Shown: positions 36,245 to 44,537 of the stretch, piece after piece
How positions within the stretch are numbered: the stretch's first letter is position 1
Layout of the letters: every line of letters starts with the position of its first letter
From: Saprospirales bacterium
GTDB lineage: Bacteria; Bacteroidota; Bacteroidia; Chitinophagales; Saprospiraceae
Length of the DNA: 64,000 nucleotides
NCBI GenBank assembly: GCA_016719895.1
Contig: JADJYG010000016.1
Span: forward strand, 1-64,000
Direction of reading: 5' to 3'
Program-made: the position numbers and the translations under genes
Notes under the pieces: generated by a model
What the model saw: only the letters and a program-made list of their open reading frames with translations
What the model was told of the DNA's origin: nothing
Database searches by the model: none

Positions 36245-37459
36245 TTATTCTCCTAAAAAATAAGCCCCCAGAAACGCGCCCACCGTGGCGACGAAGCCCA
36301 TCATAAAAACCGTGTAGGAGTAGGTCAGCAAGCGGTATTTCTTATCCAGCACCCGCCCGAGGTGGTACAAATCGCGGGTCATGTTTCCGAACAGCAGGCG
36401 GCCGTCGCGGAGCATGGCATCCACTGCGACTTCGTATTGGTCGGGGCTGAGGTGAACAAAACTCCCAAAAAACACCGGGTTGAACGGTTGGCCGGGCAGC
36501 GGAACCTCGCCGGTGACGCGGGGCCTGGAAGACAACACCGCGAAGATGAGCGAGCTCAGGCTGGTCACCAAAAACATGATAATGGGCAGGATATACAGCG
36601 GATTTCGATTGGTCAGCGATTGATAGGTCAGCAGGGAAATGGCTACCGACAGCAGGATGGAATTCACGCTGATCATGATGTGCGCCTTGTTGTCGGCAAT
36701 GGCGCTCAGGCGGATGTGGTTGGCATAATTGGCCCGGAAATAGGTCTGAATACTCGAGCGCAGCGGCCGGCGGGCCAGGCGATCGAAACGCTCGACGGTT
36801 TGGTTTTTGGCTTTCTTGGGTTCTGCTTCGGCTGCAGCGGGCATGGTGGAGCGGCACTGCAGCAGGCGCCGTGCAAGGGCCGGCTCGTAGGCCTTTTTGG
36901 CATACGCCGTAAAAAAGATGCCGTTTTGAATCTGGGTGTGCAAAAATTGCAGCCAATCTGCATCCCGTTCCGGCATTCCGCTGAACAACTCCCGCTCCAA
37001 ACGCAGCAAAGGCATGCGCTGCTCGTATGTTTCCACCCAATCATACGCCCGGATCGCGTCGCTCAACACCCGGGCCTCCGGTGTTTTGGGGCGGGCGTCG
37101 GACAAGGCGGCCGTGATACATTGCCGGACCCGCTGAAGGACATCCACCGGGCATTGCTGTTCCGCCAGAAAAAACTCTGCCCGGATGGCGCCCGATTCCA
37201 CCGGCTGCGTGGCATCGTACAAATAACCCATGTTGTGAAACCAGGCGGCGATCTGTGCGATTTCCATGGCTTGTTCCGACAGGCCCCCGGCCCGGGCGAT
37301 GGCAGCCGCCAGGTCGGCCACTGCCGCCGCCTGGGCATAATTGTGAAAGACAAGCCGGCTGTCGTGCTGGTCGTTCCAGCGTTGGAGCACGTGCCCGCGA
37401 ACGGCGCGCAACAACGGCGTATCGGCCGGGTCGGTTGAAAACGTTTCGGAATGAGCCAT
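36245..37459 (-). CDS. HD-domain protein fused to a Pycsar-effector-like membrane domain (DUF5706)
   Basis: A 404-residue protein in two parts. The N-terminal 200 residues align with HD phosphohydrolases: RLVFHNYAQAAAVADLAAAI, then LSEQAMEIAQIAAWFHNMGY and LSDAIRAYDW. The canonical HD is HN here, and the next histidine is missing, so metal binding is doubtful. The C-terminal 170 residues contain NHIRLSAIADNKAHIMISVN then SILLSVAISLLT, the signature of the PycTM (DUF5706) effector that damages the membrane on sensing cCMP or cUMP in Pycsar phage defence. Two or three membrane segments follow. No cyclase gene is adjacent. The family is known as chromosomal in Bacteroidota, and its signal is unknown. 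Confidence 0.8.
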   Translation of the reverse strand: MAHSETFSTDPADTPLLRAVRGHVLQRWNDQHDSRLVFHNYAQAAAVADLAAAIARAGGLSEQAMEIAQIAAWFHNMGYLYDATQPVESGAIRAEFFLAEQQCPVDVLQRVRQCITAALSDARPKTPEARVLSDAIRAYDWVETYEQRMPLLRLERELFSGMPERDADWLQFLHTQIQNGIFFTAYAKKAYEPALARRLLQCRSTMPAAAEAEPKKAKNQTVERFDRLARRPLRSSIQTYFRANYANHIRLSAIADNKAHIMISVNSILLSVAISLLTYQSLTNRNPLYILPIIMFLVTSLSSLIFAVLSSRPRVTGEVPLPGQPFNPVFFGSFVHLSPDQYEVAVDAMLRDGRLLFGNMTRDLYHLGRVLDKKYRLLTYSYTVFMMGFVATVGAFLGAYFLGE

Positions 37460-37502
37460 ACGTGGTGCGTGGTTATCCGGGCAAAAGTAGGGTTATTAAA
37501 AC

Positions 37503-37537
37503 AAAAACACCCGATCAGCGTGATCCGATCAGGTGTT
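37503..37537 (-). terminator. Terminator of tRNA-Leu
   Basis: Minus strand AACACCTGATC, ten-base loop, GATCGGGTGTT, then TTTGTTTT, starting 16 bases after the tRNA end. Confidence 0.8.
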
Positions 37538-37552
37538 TGCGAATTTTTGAAG

Positions 37553-37636
37553 TGACCACGACTGGAGTCGAACCAGCACATCCGTAAGGACACTACCCCC
37601 TCAAAGTAGCGCGTCTACCAATTCCGCCACGTGGCC
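37553..37636 (-). tRNA. tRNA-Leu (anticodon GAG)
   Basis: Minus-strand cloverleaf of 84 bases. The acceptor GGCCACG pairs with CGTGGTC. The D arm contains GAATTGGTAGACGC. The anticodon arm is CTACT-TTGAGGG-GGTAG, with anticodon GAG. A long variable arm follows, as in leucine tRNAs, and the T arm is GCTGGTTCGACTCCAGT. CCA is not encoded. A terminator follows. Confidence 0.95.
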
Positions 37637-37799
37637 GTTTTTTATCGTTCCCGGTGGGAAATTCAAAAAGCGGGTGCAAAGGTATACTGGATTGCGAAAA
37701 AAGAAAACACGCTTCCAAAAAAATCTCATCCGTCAGGTTGTTTAAAATTAGAGGGTTACTGGTTCGCGTGCAACCCGCAACCTTCTAACCCGTAACCTT

Positions 37800-38690
37800 C
37801 TAACCAAATATATCCTTCACCTTGTCGAAAAAGGTCCGGTCTTCTTTTCCCGGGTTGGGCTTGAAGTTGGGCATATCCTGTAGTTTTTCGAGCAGGCGGC
37901 GTTCTTCGTCGGTCAATTTTTTGGGCGTCCATACATTCACATGGATGAGCTGATCGCCGCGGTGATAGCTTTGCAGGGCGGGCAGGCCTTTTTCGCGCAG
38001 GCGGAAAATCTTGCCCGACTGGGTGCCGGGCGGGATTTTGATGCGGGCGCGCCCGTCGAGCGTAGGCACTTCGATTTGGGCGCCGATGGCCGCGTCGGCG
38101 ATATTGACGAAGAGTTCGTACAGGACATTGTTGCCCTCGCGGGTGAAGTCGTCGTGCGGCACTTCTTCGATGGTGATGATCAGGTCGCCCGGAGGGCCGC
38201 CTCTAGAGCCGGAATTGCCTTTGCCCGACATCGACAACTGGATGCCCTCGTGTACGCCGGCGGGAATATCCACTTCGAGGGTCTCTTCGCCGAACACCCG
38301 GCCATCGCCTTTACAAACATTACAGGCGGCGCGGATGGTTTGGCCGTTTCCGTTGCAGGTGGGGCAGGTGGCGGTGGTTTGCATGGCGCCAAAGGGCGTT
38401 TGGGTGATCCGGCTGACTACGCCCGAGCCCCGGCAGGTGCTGCAGGTATCTACCGAGCTGCTGTCGCGGGCGCCATTGCCGCCGCAGGTGCTGCACGCAA
38501 CCTGTTTGCGTACTTTTATTTTTTTATTGACGCCGGAGGCGATTTCTTCGAGGGTCAATTTTACCTTGATGCGCAGGTTGGAGCCGCGTTCGCCCCGGGG
38601 CCGGCCTTTTTTGCGATAAGCCTTTTTTATGTCGTCGGCGCTGGCATTTTTAGGCACCCCGAGCACCTCGTAGTAGTCTCTTTTTGCCAT
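37800..38690 (-). CDS. dnaJ: DnaJ with internal deletion that removes the HPD motif
   Basis: DnaJ brings clients to DnaK and triggers its ATPase. Residues 1-28 (MAKRDYYEVLGVPKNASADD then IKKAYRKK) are helices I and II of the J domain. The protein then jumps to GRPRGERGSNLRIKVKLTLE, the start of the substrate-binding half. Helix III, the HPD loop and the G/F-rich linker, about 85 residues, are gone, and the length is 296 instead of about 380. The four CxxCxGxG zinc repeats (CSTCGGNG, CSTCRGSG, CPTCNGNG, CNVCKGDG) and the C-terminal domains are complete. Without HPD it cannot stimulate DnaK in the known way. It is five bases downstream of grpE. The junction is in frame, near 38604. Confidence 0.9.
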   Translation of the reverse strand: MAKRDYYEVLGVPKNASADDIKKAYRKKGRPRGERGSNLRIKVKLTLEEIASGVNKKIKVRKQVACSTCGGNGARDSSSVDTCSTCRGSGVVSRITQTPFGAMQTTATCPTCNGNGQTIRAACNVCKGDGRVFGEETLEVDIPAGVHEGIQLSMSGKGNSGSRGGPPGDLIITIEEVPHDDFTREGNNVLYELFVNIADAAIGAQIEVPTLDGRARIKIPPGTQSGKIFRLREKGLPALQSYHRGDQLIHVNVWTPKKLTDEERRLLEKLQDMPNFKPNPGKEDRTFFDKVKDIFG

Positions 38691-38695
38691 GGATT

Positions 38696-39241
38696 TTATC
38701 TTCCCACCACCACTTTGGCAAAGCGAATAATACGTTCGCCGAGTTGGTAGCCTTTATCAACGATATCTACAATTTTGCCTTTCAGCGCTTCGGAAGGCGC
38801 CGGTATTTCAGCCACTGCCTCCTGGGTATCGGCATCGAAGGCGTCGCCCGGTTGGCACTGCAGGGCGATCAGGCCCTTGTTTTGCAGAATTTGAACGAAT
38901 TTATGGTGGATAAGGGTAGTGCCTTCGTTGAGGGCCTGGTTTTTCGCCGCCCTGTCAAAATCATCCAAAACTGACAATAGTGCTGTCACGATGTCACGTC
39001 CGGCGGTTTGTTGCAGTTCGATGCGTTCCCTGGCGGTATTGCGTTTGAAGTTTTCAAAGTCCGACAACAGGTACATATATTTTTTCCGCATATCGTCCAG
39101 CTGTTGGCGGAGATCGTCCGGGGTTGGTTCCTGCTCGGGTGCAGTCGCAGTCGATTCCATGTTCGTTCCAGCGGTTTTTGCCTGCTCTGCAGTGTTTTCC
39201 TGCGCGTCCTGTTCTGTTTTGTGCGGGCGCTTGTTCTTCAT
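38696..39241 (-). CDS. grpE: GrpE nucleotide exchange factor
   Basis: A 181-residue co-chaperone that releases ADP from DnaK. After a charged tail of about 40 residues comes the long coiled coil (DDLRQQLDDMRKKYMYLLSD, then FENFKRNTARERIELQ). The four-helix and beta domains follow with NEGTTLIHHKFVQILQNKGL and the ending GKIVDIVDKGYQLGERIIRF then AKVVV, all diagnostic. It starts a two-gene operon with dnaJ. No heat-shock operator is evident. Confidence 0.95.
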   Translation of the reverse strand: MKNKRPHKTEQDAQENTAEQAKTAGTNMESTATAPEQEPTPDDLRQQLDDMRKKYMYLLSDFENFKRNTARERIELQQTAGRDIVTALLSVLDDFDRAAKNQALNEGTTLIHHKFVQILQNKGLIALQCQPGDAFDADTQEAVAEIPAPSEALKGKIVDIVDKGYQLGERIIRFAKVVVGR

Positions 39242-39328
39242 ACCTGAGCTGTTTACAGCAATTATGTGTTAGAATTCCAACCGCCCACTGTACAATTATT
39301 ATGCCCCGCGTGTATAAATGCCAATTTG

Positions 39329-39841
39329 TCAGCGCCCGGCAAGGCCGCTTTGCAGCATCCGGCCCAGTTGTTCGGCCGGCAGGTTTACGCCCATGATGAC
39401 GCCCTCTGGATTGACCAAAAAGGTGCTGGGGATGGCGTGTATGTTAAAAAGGGTAGCCAAAGGGCCGCTGAACCGGTCGAATTCGGCGGTATGGTAGTTC
39501 CAAACCATGCCGTCGGCCATCAACGCCCGTTTCCAGGCACTGGGATTTTGCTCGATCGCCACGCTGAAAATTTCAAATCCCTGCGCGTGATACTGGTGGT
39601 ACAAACGCGCCAGCTGCGGGTTTTCAGCGCGGCAGGGTCCGCACCAGCTGCCCCAAAACTGCAACAACACATACTGCCCGCGGAGGTCGGAAAAACGCGC
39701 CGTTTGGCCGTTGGCAAGTACGGCCTCGAATTCGGGAACCTTTTCGCCGGCTATGAAACGCGGCTGCCGGTAGCGATACCAAAGGAAGGCGCCAAAAATG
39801 CCCAGCAGGACCAGGCCGATTTTTACATAATTGAATTTCAT
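39329..39841 (-). CDS. TlpA-like thioredoxin-fold protein
   Basis: A 170-residue membrane-anchored thiol reductase. The N-terminal segment YVKIGLVLLGIFGAFLWYRY anchors it. RFSDLRGQYVLLQFWGSWCG leads to the redox motif CGPC at residues 67-70. The cis-proline region is IHAIPSTFLVNPEGVIMGV. It would act in the periplasm, for example in cytochrome c maturation or disulfide reduction. It is divergent from the flavin reductase gene, with 69 bases between the starts. Confidence 0.88.
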   Translation of the reverse strand: MKFNYVKIGLVLLGIFGAFLWYRYRQPRFIAGEKVPEFEAVLANGQTARFSDLRGQYVLLQFWGSWCGPCRAENPQLARLYHQYHAQGFEIFSVAIEQNPSAWKRALMADGMVWNYHTAEFDRFSGPLATLFNIHAIPSTFLVNPEGVIMGVNLPAEQLGRMLQSGLAGR

Positions 39842-39910
39842 CCGATTATTTTTAAAATATCCGACATTCGTCCCACAATCTGTTTTACAAAATCTTGTAC
39901 GCCCACTATC

Positions 39911-40822
39911 GTGCTAACCATCGACCCAACGCAAATACCAACCAAAGACCTGCACCAGTATATGCTCGGCGCCGTAGCGCCCCGGCCTATCGCCTTCGCC
40001 AGCACCATCAGCCCCGAGGGCGTGCCCAACCTGGCGCCATATAGTTTTTTCAACGCCTTCAGCAGCAACCCGCCGATTCTGATCTTTTCGTCCAACCGCC
40101 GCGTAGCCAACAACACAACAAAAGATACGCTCCGAAATGTAGAGGAAACCCGCGAGGTGGTTATAAACGTCGTATCCCACTCGATTGTTCGGCAAATGGC
40201 GTTGTGCAGCATCGAATATGACGCCACCGTGAACGAATTTGAAAAAGCGGGCCTCACCCCGCTGGCATCCGAACTGGTGCGGCCGTTTCGCGTGGCGGAA
40301 AGCCCTGTCCAGATGGAGTGTATCGTCGAACAAATCCTTCCCCTGGGCGACCGCGGCGGCGCGGGGAATCTGATCATTTGCCGGATCGTACGCCTGCATA
40401 TCGACGAGCGGGTGCTGACCGACGCCGGGCGGATCGATCCGCACAAGATCGACCTGGTCGGGCGTATGGGCCGGTTTTACTACGCCCGCGCCAGCGGCGC
40501 CGCCGTTTTGGAAGTTGTTCAACCTGTTGCGGAAATCGGCGTCGGTTTCGACGCCCTGCCCAGGAGCCTTCGACTGAGCACCGTCCTAACCGGAAACGAC
40601 CTGGCGCGTATTGCCGCCCTGCCGGCGCTGCCTGATGCCGAATCGATTGCGGCCGACCCCCGCATATCAAACGCCCTGGCCGCCGGCGCAGCCAAAGAAG
40701 AACTGCACGCCCTGGCCAAAGAAGCCCTCCAGGCAGGGGATATCGAGCTAGGCGCTAAACTGGCCCTGGCTGGGGAAATTGTTCAGGATTGGACCGGACT
40801 GGATTGGACCGGATTGCCCTGA
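39911..40822 (+). CDS. Flavin reductase family protein
   Basis: A 303-residue protein of the flavin reductase-like (FMN-binding split barrel) family. It contains YMLGAVAPRPIAFASTISPE, APYSFFNAFSSNPPILIFSS and ETREVVINVVSHSIVRQMAL, then MECIVEQILPLGDRG. The GTG at 39911 is chosen because related proteins begin xLTIDPxxLxxxxLHxYL. ATG 39962 is the alternative. The last 60 residues are helical. The very end, DWTGLDWTGLP, is encoded by DNA resembling the dispersed repeat that follows. Confidence 0.85.
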   Translation: MLTIDPTQIPTKDLHQYMLGAVAPRPIAFASTISPEGVPNLAPYSFFNAFSSNPPILIFSSNRRVANNTTKDTLRNVEETREVVINVVSHSIVRQMALCSIEYDATVNEFEKAGLTPLASELVRPFRVAESPVQMECIVEQILPLGDRGGAGNLIICRIVRLHIDERVLTDAGRIDPHKIDLVGRMGRFYYARASGAAVLEVVQPVAEIGVGFDALPRSLRLSTVLTGNDLARIAALPALPDAESIAADPRISNALAAGAAKEELHALAKEALQAGDIELGAKLALAGEIVQDWTGLDWTGLP

Positions 40823-40920
40823 GAGGAGACAGGATTTTTTCTTTCGCAGAGTAGATGGGACAGGATTGACAGGATTTCGCAGGATTGGCAGGCCACTCTA
40901 CGAAGGAAAAAATCCTGTCA
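40823..40920. repeat. Dispersed repeat block d, inverted between convergent genes
   Basis: Plus-type GGGACAGGATTGACAGGATT and minus-type AATCCTGTCAATCCTGTCC face each other around CACTCTACGAAGG. They can form a long hairpin between the flavin reductase and DUF1460 genes. The stop codon of the latter and its last three codons lie in the repeat. It may serve as a two-way terminator (inference). Confidence 0.8.
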
Positions 40921-41820
40921 ATCCTGTCCACCCCAAAAGCGGGCTACCATGATACCGGACTGCCCCTTTTGCGCGCGGACATATTGCGCGAGCGGTTGGG
41001 CCGACAGCAGCACGCGTTTGCCGAGCGAAGAGGCGTGCAGCAAGTGGATGCGGCCGTTTTGACGAATGGCGAAGCCCTGGTGAGCGATGTCGAGACCGGA
41101 TTTTCGGGAGGTAAGCGCAATGAGATCGCCTTCGCGCAGGAGCGGTTCAATTTTTGCCACGCGTTCTTGTGGAATAAAAAACCACGGATGTTGGTTCAGG
41201 CGGGCCTCAACCTGCATGAGTTGGCGGACGTTTTCGGCGTGTTGCAAAGGCGGGTATTTGTTGGGCCGGGCGGTCATATAACCAATTTTGTTGCGGTACG
41301 GTATTCCGCCCAATTCCCGCGTGATATCGCGCAGATAGCCCATTTTTTCGGCTTGCAGCAGCCATCCGGAGAAATAATGCATGCGCGAAGCATACCCGTC
41401 GATGGTTCCGCCCCAATAGCGCAATTGTTGTACAAAATATTCCAGGGTGTCGAACGAGGGGGTATTGGCGCCGGCAGCCAGTGCGATGGCCAGGCTGTTT
41501 TCCATAAAAGTCCAACAGTCCAGTTCATGCAGGTTGATTGTCAGTTGTTCGATCCCGCCCCGGTCGAGCGTTCCGTGCACATAGGGCGTCCCCAAAAATG
41601 ATTTTGCCACCGCCAGGGTGCGGGCGGCCAGGTCCTGCCCGTTTTGGGCGACGCCTGTTTTTTGTTCAAAAATAAAAAGGTCCAGCGGATCGGGGGGCAC
41701 CTTAGGAACCGGCGCTGCGGGCAAGTCCGTCGGTTCCACAGAGTGCAATACCGGGCGTCCCCACCACTCCGGCGTGTACACCGTAAAAACGACGGTTAGT
41801 ATGACAATAAAAATTCGCAT
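40918..41820 (-). CDS. DUF1460 family protein (NlpC/P60-like amidase)
   Basis: A 300-residue exported protein. MRIFIVILTVVFTVYTP is an N-terminal hydrophobic signal or anchor. LGTPYVHGTLDRGGIEQLTI, followed by NLHELDCWTFMENSLAIALA with the cysteine, and the later DIAHQGFAIRQNGRIHLLHA with two histidines, are the DUF1460 hallmarks, a cysteine peptidase fold related to NlpC/P60 amidases of cell-wall peptides. The C-terminal residues GGQD are encoded by the dispersed repeat. Confidence 0.88.
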   Translation of the reverse strand: MRIFIVILTVVFTVYTPEWWGRPVLHSVEPTDLPAAPVPKVPPDPLDLFIFEQKTGVAQNGQDLAARTLAVAKSFLGTPYVHGTLDRGGIEQLTINLHELDCWTFMENSLAIALAAGANTPSFDTLEYFVQQLRYWGGTIDGYASRMHYFSGWLLQAEKMGYLRDITRELGGIPYRNKIGYMTARPNKYPPLQHAENVRQLMQVEARLNQHPWFFIPQERVAKIEPLLREGDLIALTSRKSGLDIAHQGFAIRQNGRIHLLHASSLGKRVLLSAQPLAQYVRAQKGQSGIMVARFWGGQD

Positions 41821-41943
41821 GGCCTTATTCTATCCGGGGCTAATATAAATCCAATTTTTGAATTGTGCGCCGAAACAGAAAATATCCATGAATTCTGCGG
41901 CAGCGCTTATTTTCGCGCAGGCTTTAAATTTTCCACATCTGAT

Positions 41944-42660
41944 ATGACGCGCTTTTTCCTTCCCCTGGCCGGCCTTTTCATGTGTTGCCCGGCGTTTCAT
42001 CTTTCGGCGCAAAATTTTCGCGTCCAGGTGGCGGCATTTGCCGATTCGGTGCCGGCTGCTTATTTTATCGATAAAGGCGTGAACGGCGTCATCGCCAGTG
42101 TGGACGAAACGGGGATTCACCGCTATTTTTTTGGTTCCTATCCTACTTTTCTCGAAGCCGAAGACGTGCAAAGACAACTGGTTACCAAGGGATTTGAATA
42201 TGCGCTCGTCGTCGACCTGGCAGTTCAGCGCTTGCTGACCGACCAGCGCCATTGCGGCTATTTCAAGGGAGGTCCGGTATCGGTTGCAGAAAGCGACAGT
42301 GTGCGGTTTGTCTACTTCGACCCAGGTAAGTCCATCCTCTCCGAAGCGGGTAAGTCTGCCCTGGAGTATATGCTACGAAAATTAAAAGAAGACCCGGCTT
42401 CCGAATTGCGGATTTTGGGGTATTCCGATGCGCAGGGCAGCGGAAAGGCCAACCTCGATCTGGCCACTGCCCGCGCCCGCGCCACCCGCAATTACCTGAT
42501 CGACCGGGATATCGACCCGCAACGCATGCTCCTGCGCGTGTTTGGCGAAGCCGTTTCCGGAAAAGTGGAAGATCAGGAGGAGTACGAACGCGAAAGCGAA
42601 CGCGAAGAACAGCGGAAACTCTACCGCTGCGTGGTGCTCTATTGGAAACGCACCCCCTAA
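41944..42660 (+). CDS. OmpA family protein
   Basis: A 238-residue envelope protein. The ATG at 41944 gives MTRFFLPLAGLFMCCPAFHL, a signal peptide. The first third has a SPOR-like fold (FRVQVAAFADSVPAAYFIDK and RYFFGSYPTFLEAEDVQRQL). The C-terminal OmpA domain has VYFDPGKSILSEAGKSALEY, LRILGYSDAQGSGKANLDLA, TARARATRNYLIDRDIDPQR and a charged end. It would bind peptidoglycan. It is convergent with gldF. Confidence 0.85.
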   Translation: MTRFFLPLAGLFMCCPAFHLSAQNFRVQVAAFADSVPAAYFIDKGVNGVIASVDETGIHRYFFGSYPTFLEAEDVQRQLVTKGFEYALVVDLAVQRLLTDQRHCGYFKGGPVSVAESDSVRFVYFDPGKSILSEAGKSALEYMLRKLKEDPASELRILGYSDAQGSGKANLDLATARARATRNYLIDRDIDPQRMLLRVFGEAVSGKVEDQEEYERESEREEQRKLYRCVVLYWKRTP

Positions 42661-42670
42661 GGCAGCAGTA

Positions 42671-43402
42671 TCACCAGCGCCGCCGCCCCAACGACAGCAC
42701 GGTGGCAGCCAAAAACACCGCCGTCAGCGACATGAAATACACTACATCGCGGCTATCGAGCACGCCGCGGCTCATCGAATTGTAATGGTACTGAATGCCG
42801 ATCGCCTGCACCAGGTCGTCGGTTTTCCCAAAAAAAACGGGCAACCTGCTCAGAAAATCGAAAGCCATAAACACAAAAAAACACAAAAATGCCGCCAGCA
42901 AAAAGGCAACGATCTGGTTGGTGGTGAGCGACGAGGCGAAAACGCCGATGGCGACAAATGCCGCCGCGAGAAAAAACAAACCGGTATAGGAGCCCAGGAT
43001 GCCGCCGGAGTCGAGGTTGCCGGCTGGTGCCCCCAGGTAGTACACTGTGATGTAATACAGCGCCGTTGGCAGCAGCGCAAAGGCGACCAGCGTAAGGCAG
43101 GCCAAAAACTTTCCGCCGACGATCTGCCAGTCCGAAACCGGCCGCGTCACCAGCAATTCGATCGTACCGCTTTGGGTTTCTTCAGCAAACGTCCGCATGG
43201 TAACCGCCGGGATCAGGAAAAGGAAGATCAGCGGCGCCATCGAAAACAAGGTGTCGAGCGTAGCGTAGCCGCCATCCAGCACGCTGTAGTCCGGAAATAC
43301 CCACATAACGAGGCCCATCAGCACCAGGAACAAGCCGATGACGATGTACCCGATGAGAGAGGAGAAAAAAGCGTTGATTTCTTTAAAATATATGGCAGAC
43401 AT
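42671..43402 (-). CDS. gldF: Gliding-associated ABC transporter permease GldF
   Basis: A 243-residue inner-membrane permease with six hydrophobic segments. MSAIYFKEINAFFSSLIGYI opens it, and MRTFAEETQSGTIELLVTRP then VSDWQIVGGKFLACL is the ABC-2 type permease signature. The ATG at 43402 was chosen. It starts 20 bases after gldA ends. GldA and GldF form a transporter linked to gliding motility in Flavobacterium. The usual third gene gldG is not next to it here. Confidence 0.88.
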   Translation of the reverse strand: MSAIYFKEINAFFSSLIGYIVIGLFLVLMGLVMWVFPDYSVLDGGYATLDTLFSMAPLIFLFLIPAVTMRTFAEETQSGTIELLVTRPVSDWQIVGGKFLACLTLVAFALLPTALYYITVYYLGAPAGNLDSGGILGSYTGLFFLAAAFVAIGVFASSLTTNQIVAFLLAAFLCFFVFMAFDFLSRLPVFFGKTDDLVQAIGIQYHYNSMSRGVLDSRDVVYFMSLTAVFLAATVLSLGRRRW

Positions 43403-43422
43403 AAGGCCGGTTTGCTGGTTGC

Positions 43423-44328
43423 TTATTTGGTCAGTTGCTGAAACACTTCTTCCACGCTGAACACTTCTTTGTGCAATTCGAGCAGGGGCAGGTTTTGTTT
43501 GGCGGCGAATGCCGAAACGGCCGGCCGCAGGTCGTGGCTGGCGTCGGCGCGCAGCTGCCAGCGGTTGTTGCCCAGGGGCTGCACCTGCCGCACTCCAGGC
43601 AGGGCTTCCAACAGGTTTTGCCGCACGGGCTCCCCGAATTCCACGGTCACGATACTTTGCCCGCTGAACTGTTGTTTTAGGTCGGTAATAGAAGCATCCG
43701 CCGCAATTTTGCCCTTGTTGATGATGATCGCGCGGTCGCACACCGCCTCCACTTCACCTAAAATATGGGTGGAGAGCACCACTGTTTTTTCTTTGCCCAG
43801 GTCTTTGATCAGCTGGCGGATTTCCACGATTTGGTTGGGGTCGAGTCCGGACGTGGGCTCGTCGAGCAGCAGCACCTGGGGGTCGTGCAACATAGCCTGC
43901 GCCAGGCCCACGCGCTGCCGGTATCCTTTCGATAAAGCGCCGATATGCTTGTGCCGGTGGCTGCTCAGCCCGGTCCGTTCGATCATTTCCTCCACCCGGC
44001 CGCGCGGGTTGCGCACCCGGTGGATGCGGGCTGTGAACTCGAGATATTCCCGGACGTACATATCTTTGTACAAGGGGTTGTGCTCGGGTAAGTAACCGAT
44101 ACAGGCACGGGCTTGCATGGGTTGTGCCGCCACGTCGAAGCCGCAAACTTCAACGGTTCCGGCAGTTTGCGGCAGGTAGCCGGTGATGATCTTCATCGTG
44201 GTCGTCTTGCCGGCGCCATTGGGCCCCAGGAAGCCGAGGACCTCGCCCCGGTGCGCTTCAAAGGAAATATCATCCACCGCGCGCTGCACGTCGTATAGTT
44301 TGGTCAGGTTCTGGACTTTTACGGACAC
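43423..44328 (-). CDS. gldA: Gliding-associated ABC transporter ATPase GldA
   Basis: A 301-residue ATPase. The GTG at 44328 gives the family start MSVKVQNLTKLYDVQRAVDD. The Walker A loop is GPNGAGKTT (residues 35-43), the signature is LSKGYRQRVGLAQAM (about residue 133), Walker B is VLLLDEPTSGLDP, and the switch histidine is in VLSTHILGEVEAV. The C-terminal 70 residues are the GldA-type extension ending HKEVFSVEEVFQQLTK. A TACTTTTG box lies 28 bases upstream at 44357-44364. Confidence 0.9.
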   Translation of the reverse strand: MSVKVQNLTKLYDVQRAVDDISFEAHRGEVLGFLGPNGAGKTTTMKIITGYLPQTAGTVEVCGFDVAAQPMQARACIGYLPEHNPLYKDMYVREYLEFTARIHRVRNPRGRVEEMIERTGLSSHRHKHIGALSKGYRQRVGLAQAMLHDPQVLLLDEPTSGLDPNQIVEIRQLIKDLGKEKTVVLSTHILGEVEAVCDRAIIINKGKIAADASITDLKQQFSGQSIVTVEFGEPVRQNLLEALPGVRQVQPLGNNRWQLRADASHDLRPAVSAFAAKQNLPLLELHKEVFSVEEVFQQLTK

Positions 44329-44537
44329 CTTGCGTGGTTTGTTTGATTCAGAACGGCAAAAGTAGGCAAAAAACCCCGATACGGGTGGAGCGCTTTGTCG
44401 CCCGGAAAACATTTTGCCCGCGCCGCCGCGCCGCAGGACAACGCAAGGCCTGCCGCCGGCGTTTGAGATCATGTTGGGCCACCCGGCGCCTGACCGGCAG
44501 CACAAGGGTATTCTATCCAGATATAAATACGTCAACC

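Noticed and set aside
39266..39910. N-terminal extension of the flavin reductase frame, opposite the TlpA-like gene
   Set aside because: The extra 215 codons lie antisense to a clear gene and have no family match. The family start is at 39911.
40823..40920. Calling block d a confirmed rho-independent terminator
   Set aside because: The inverted repeat is long, but there is no T run at the expected place and the element belongs to a dispersed repeat family.
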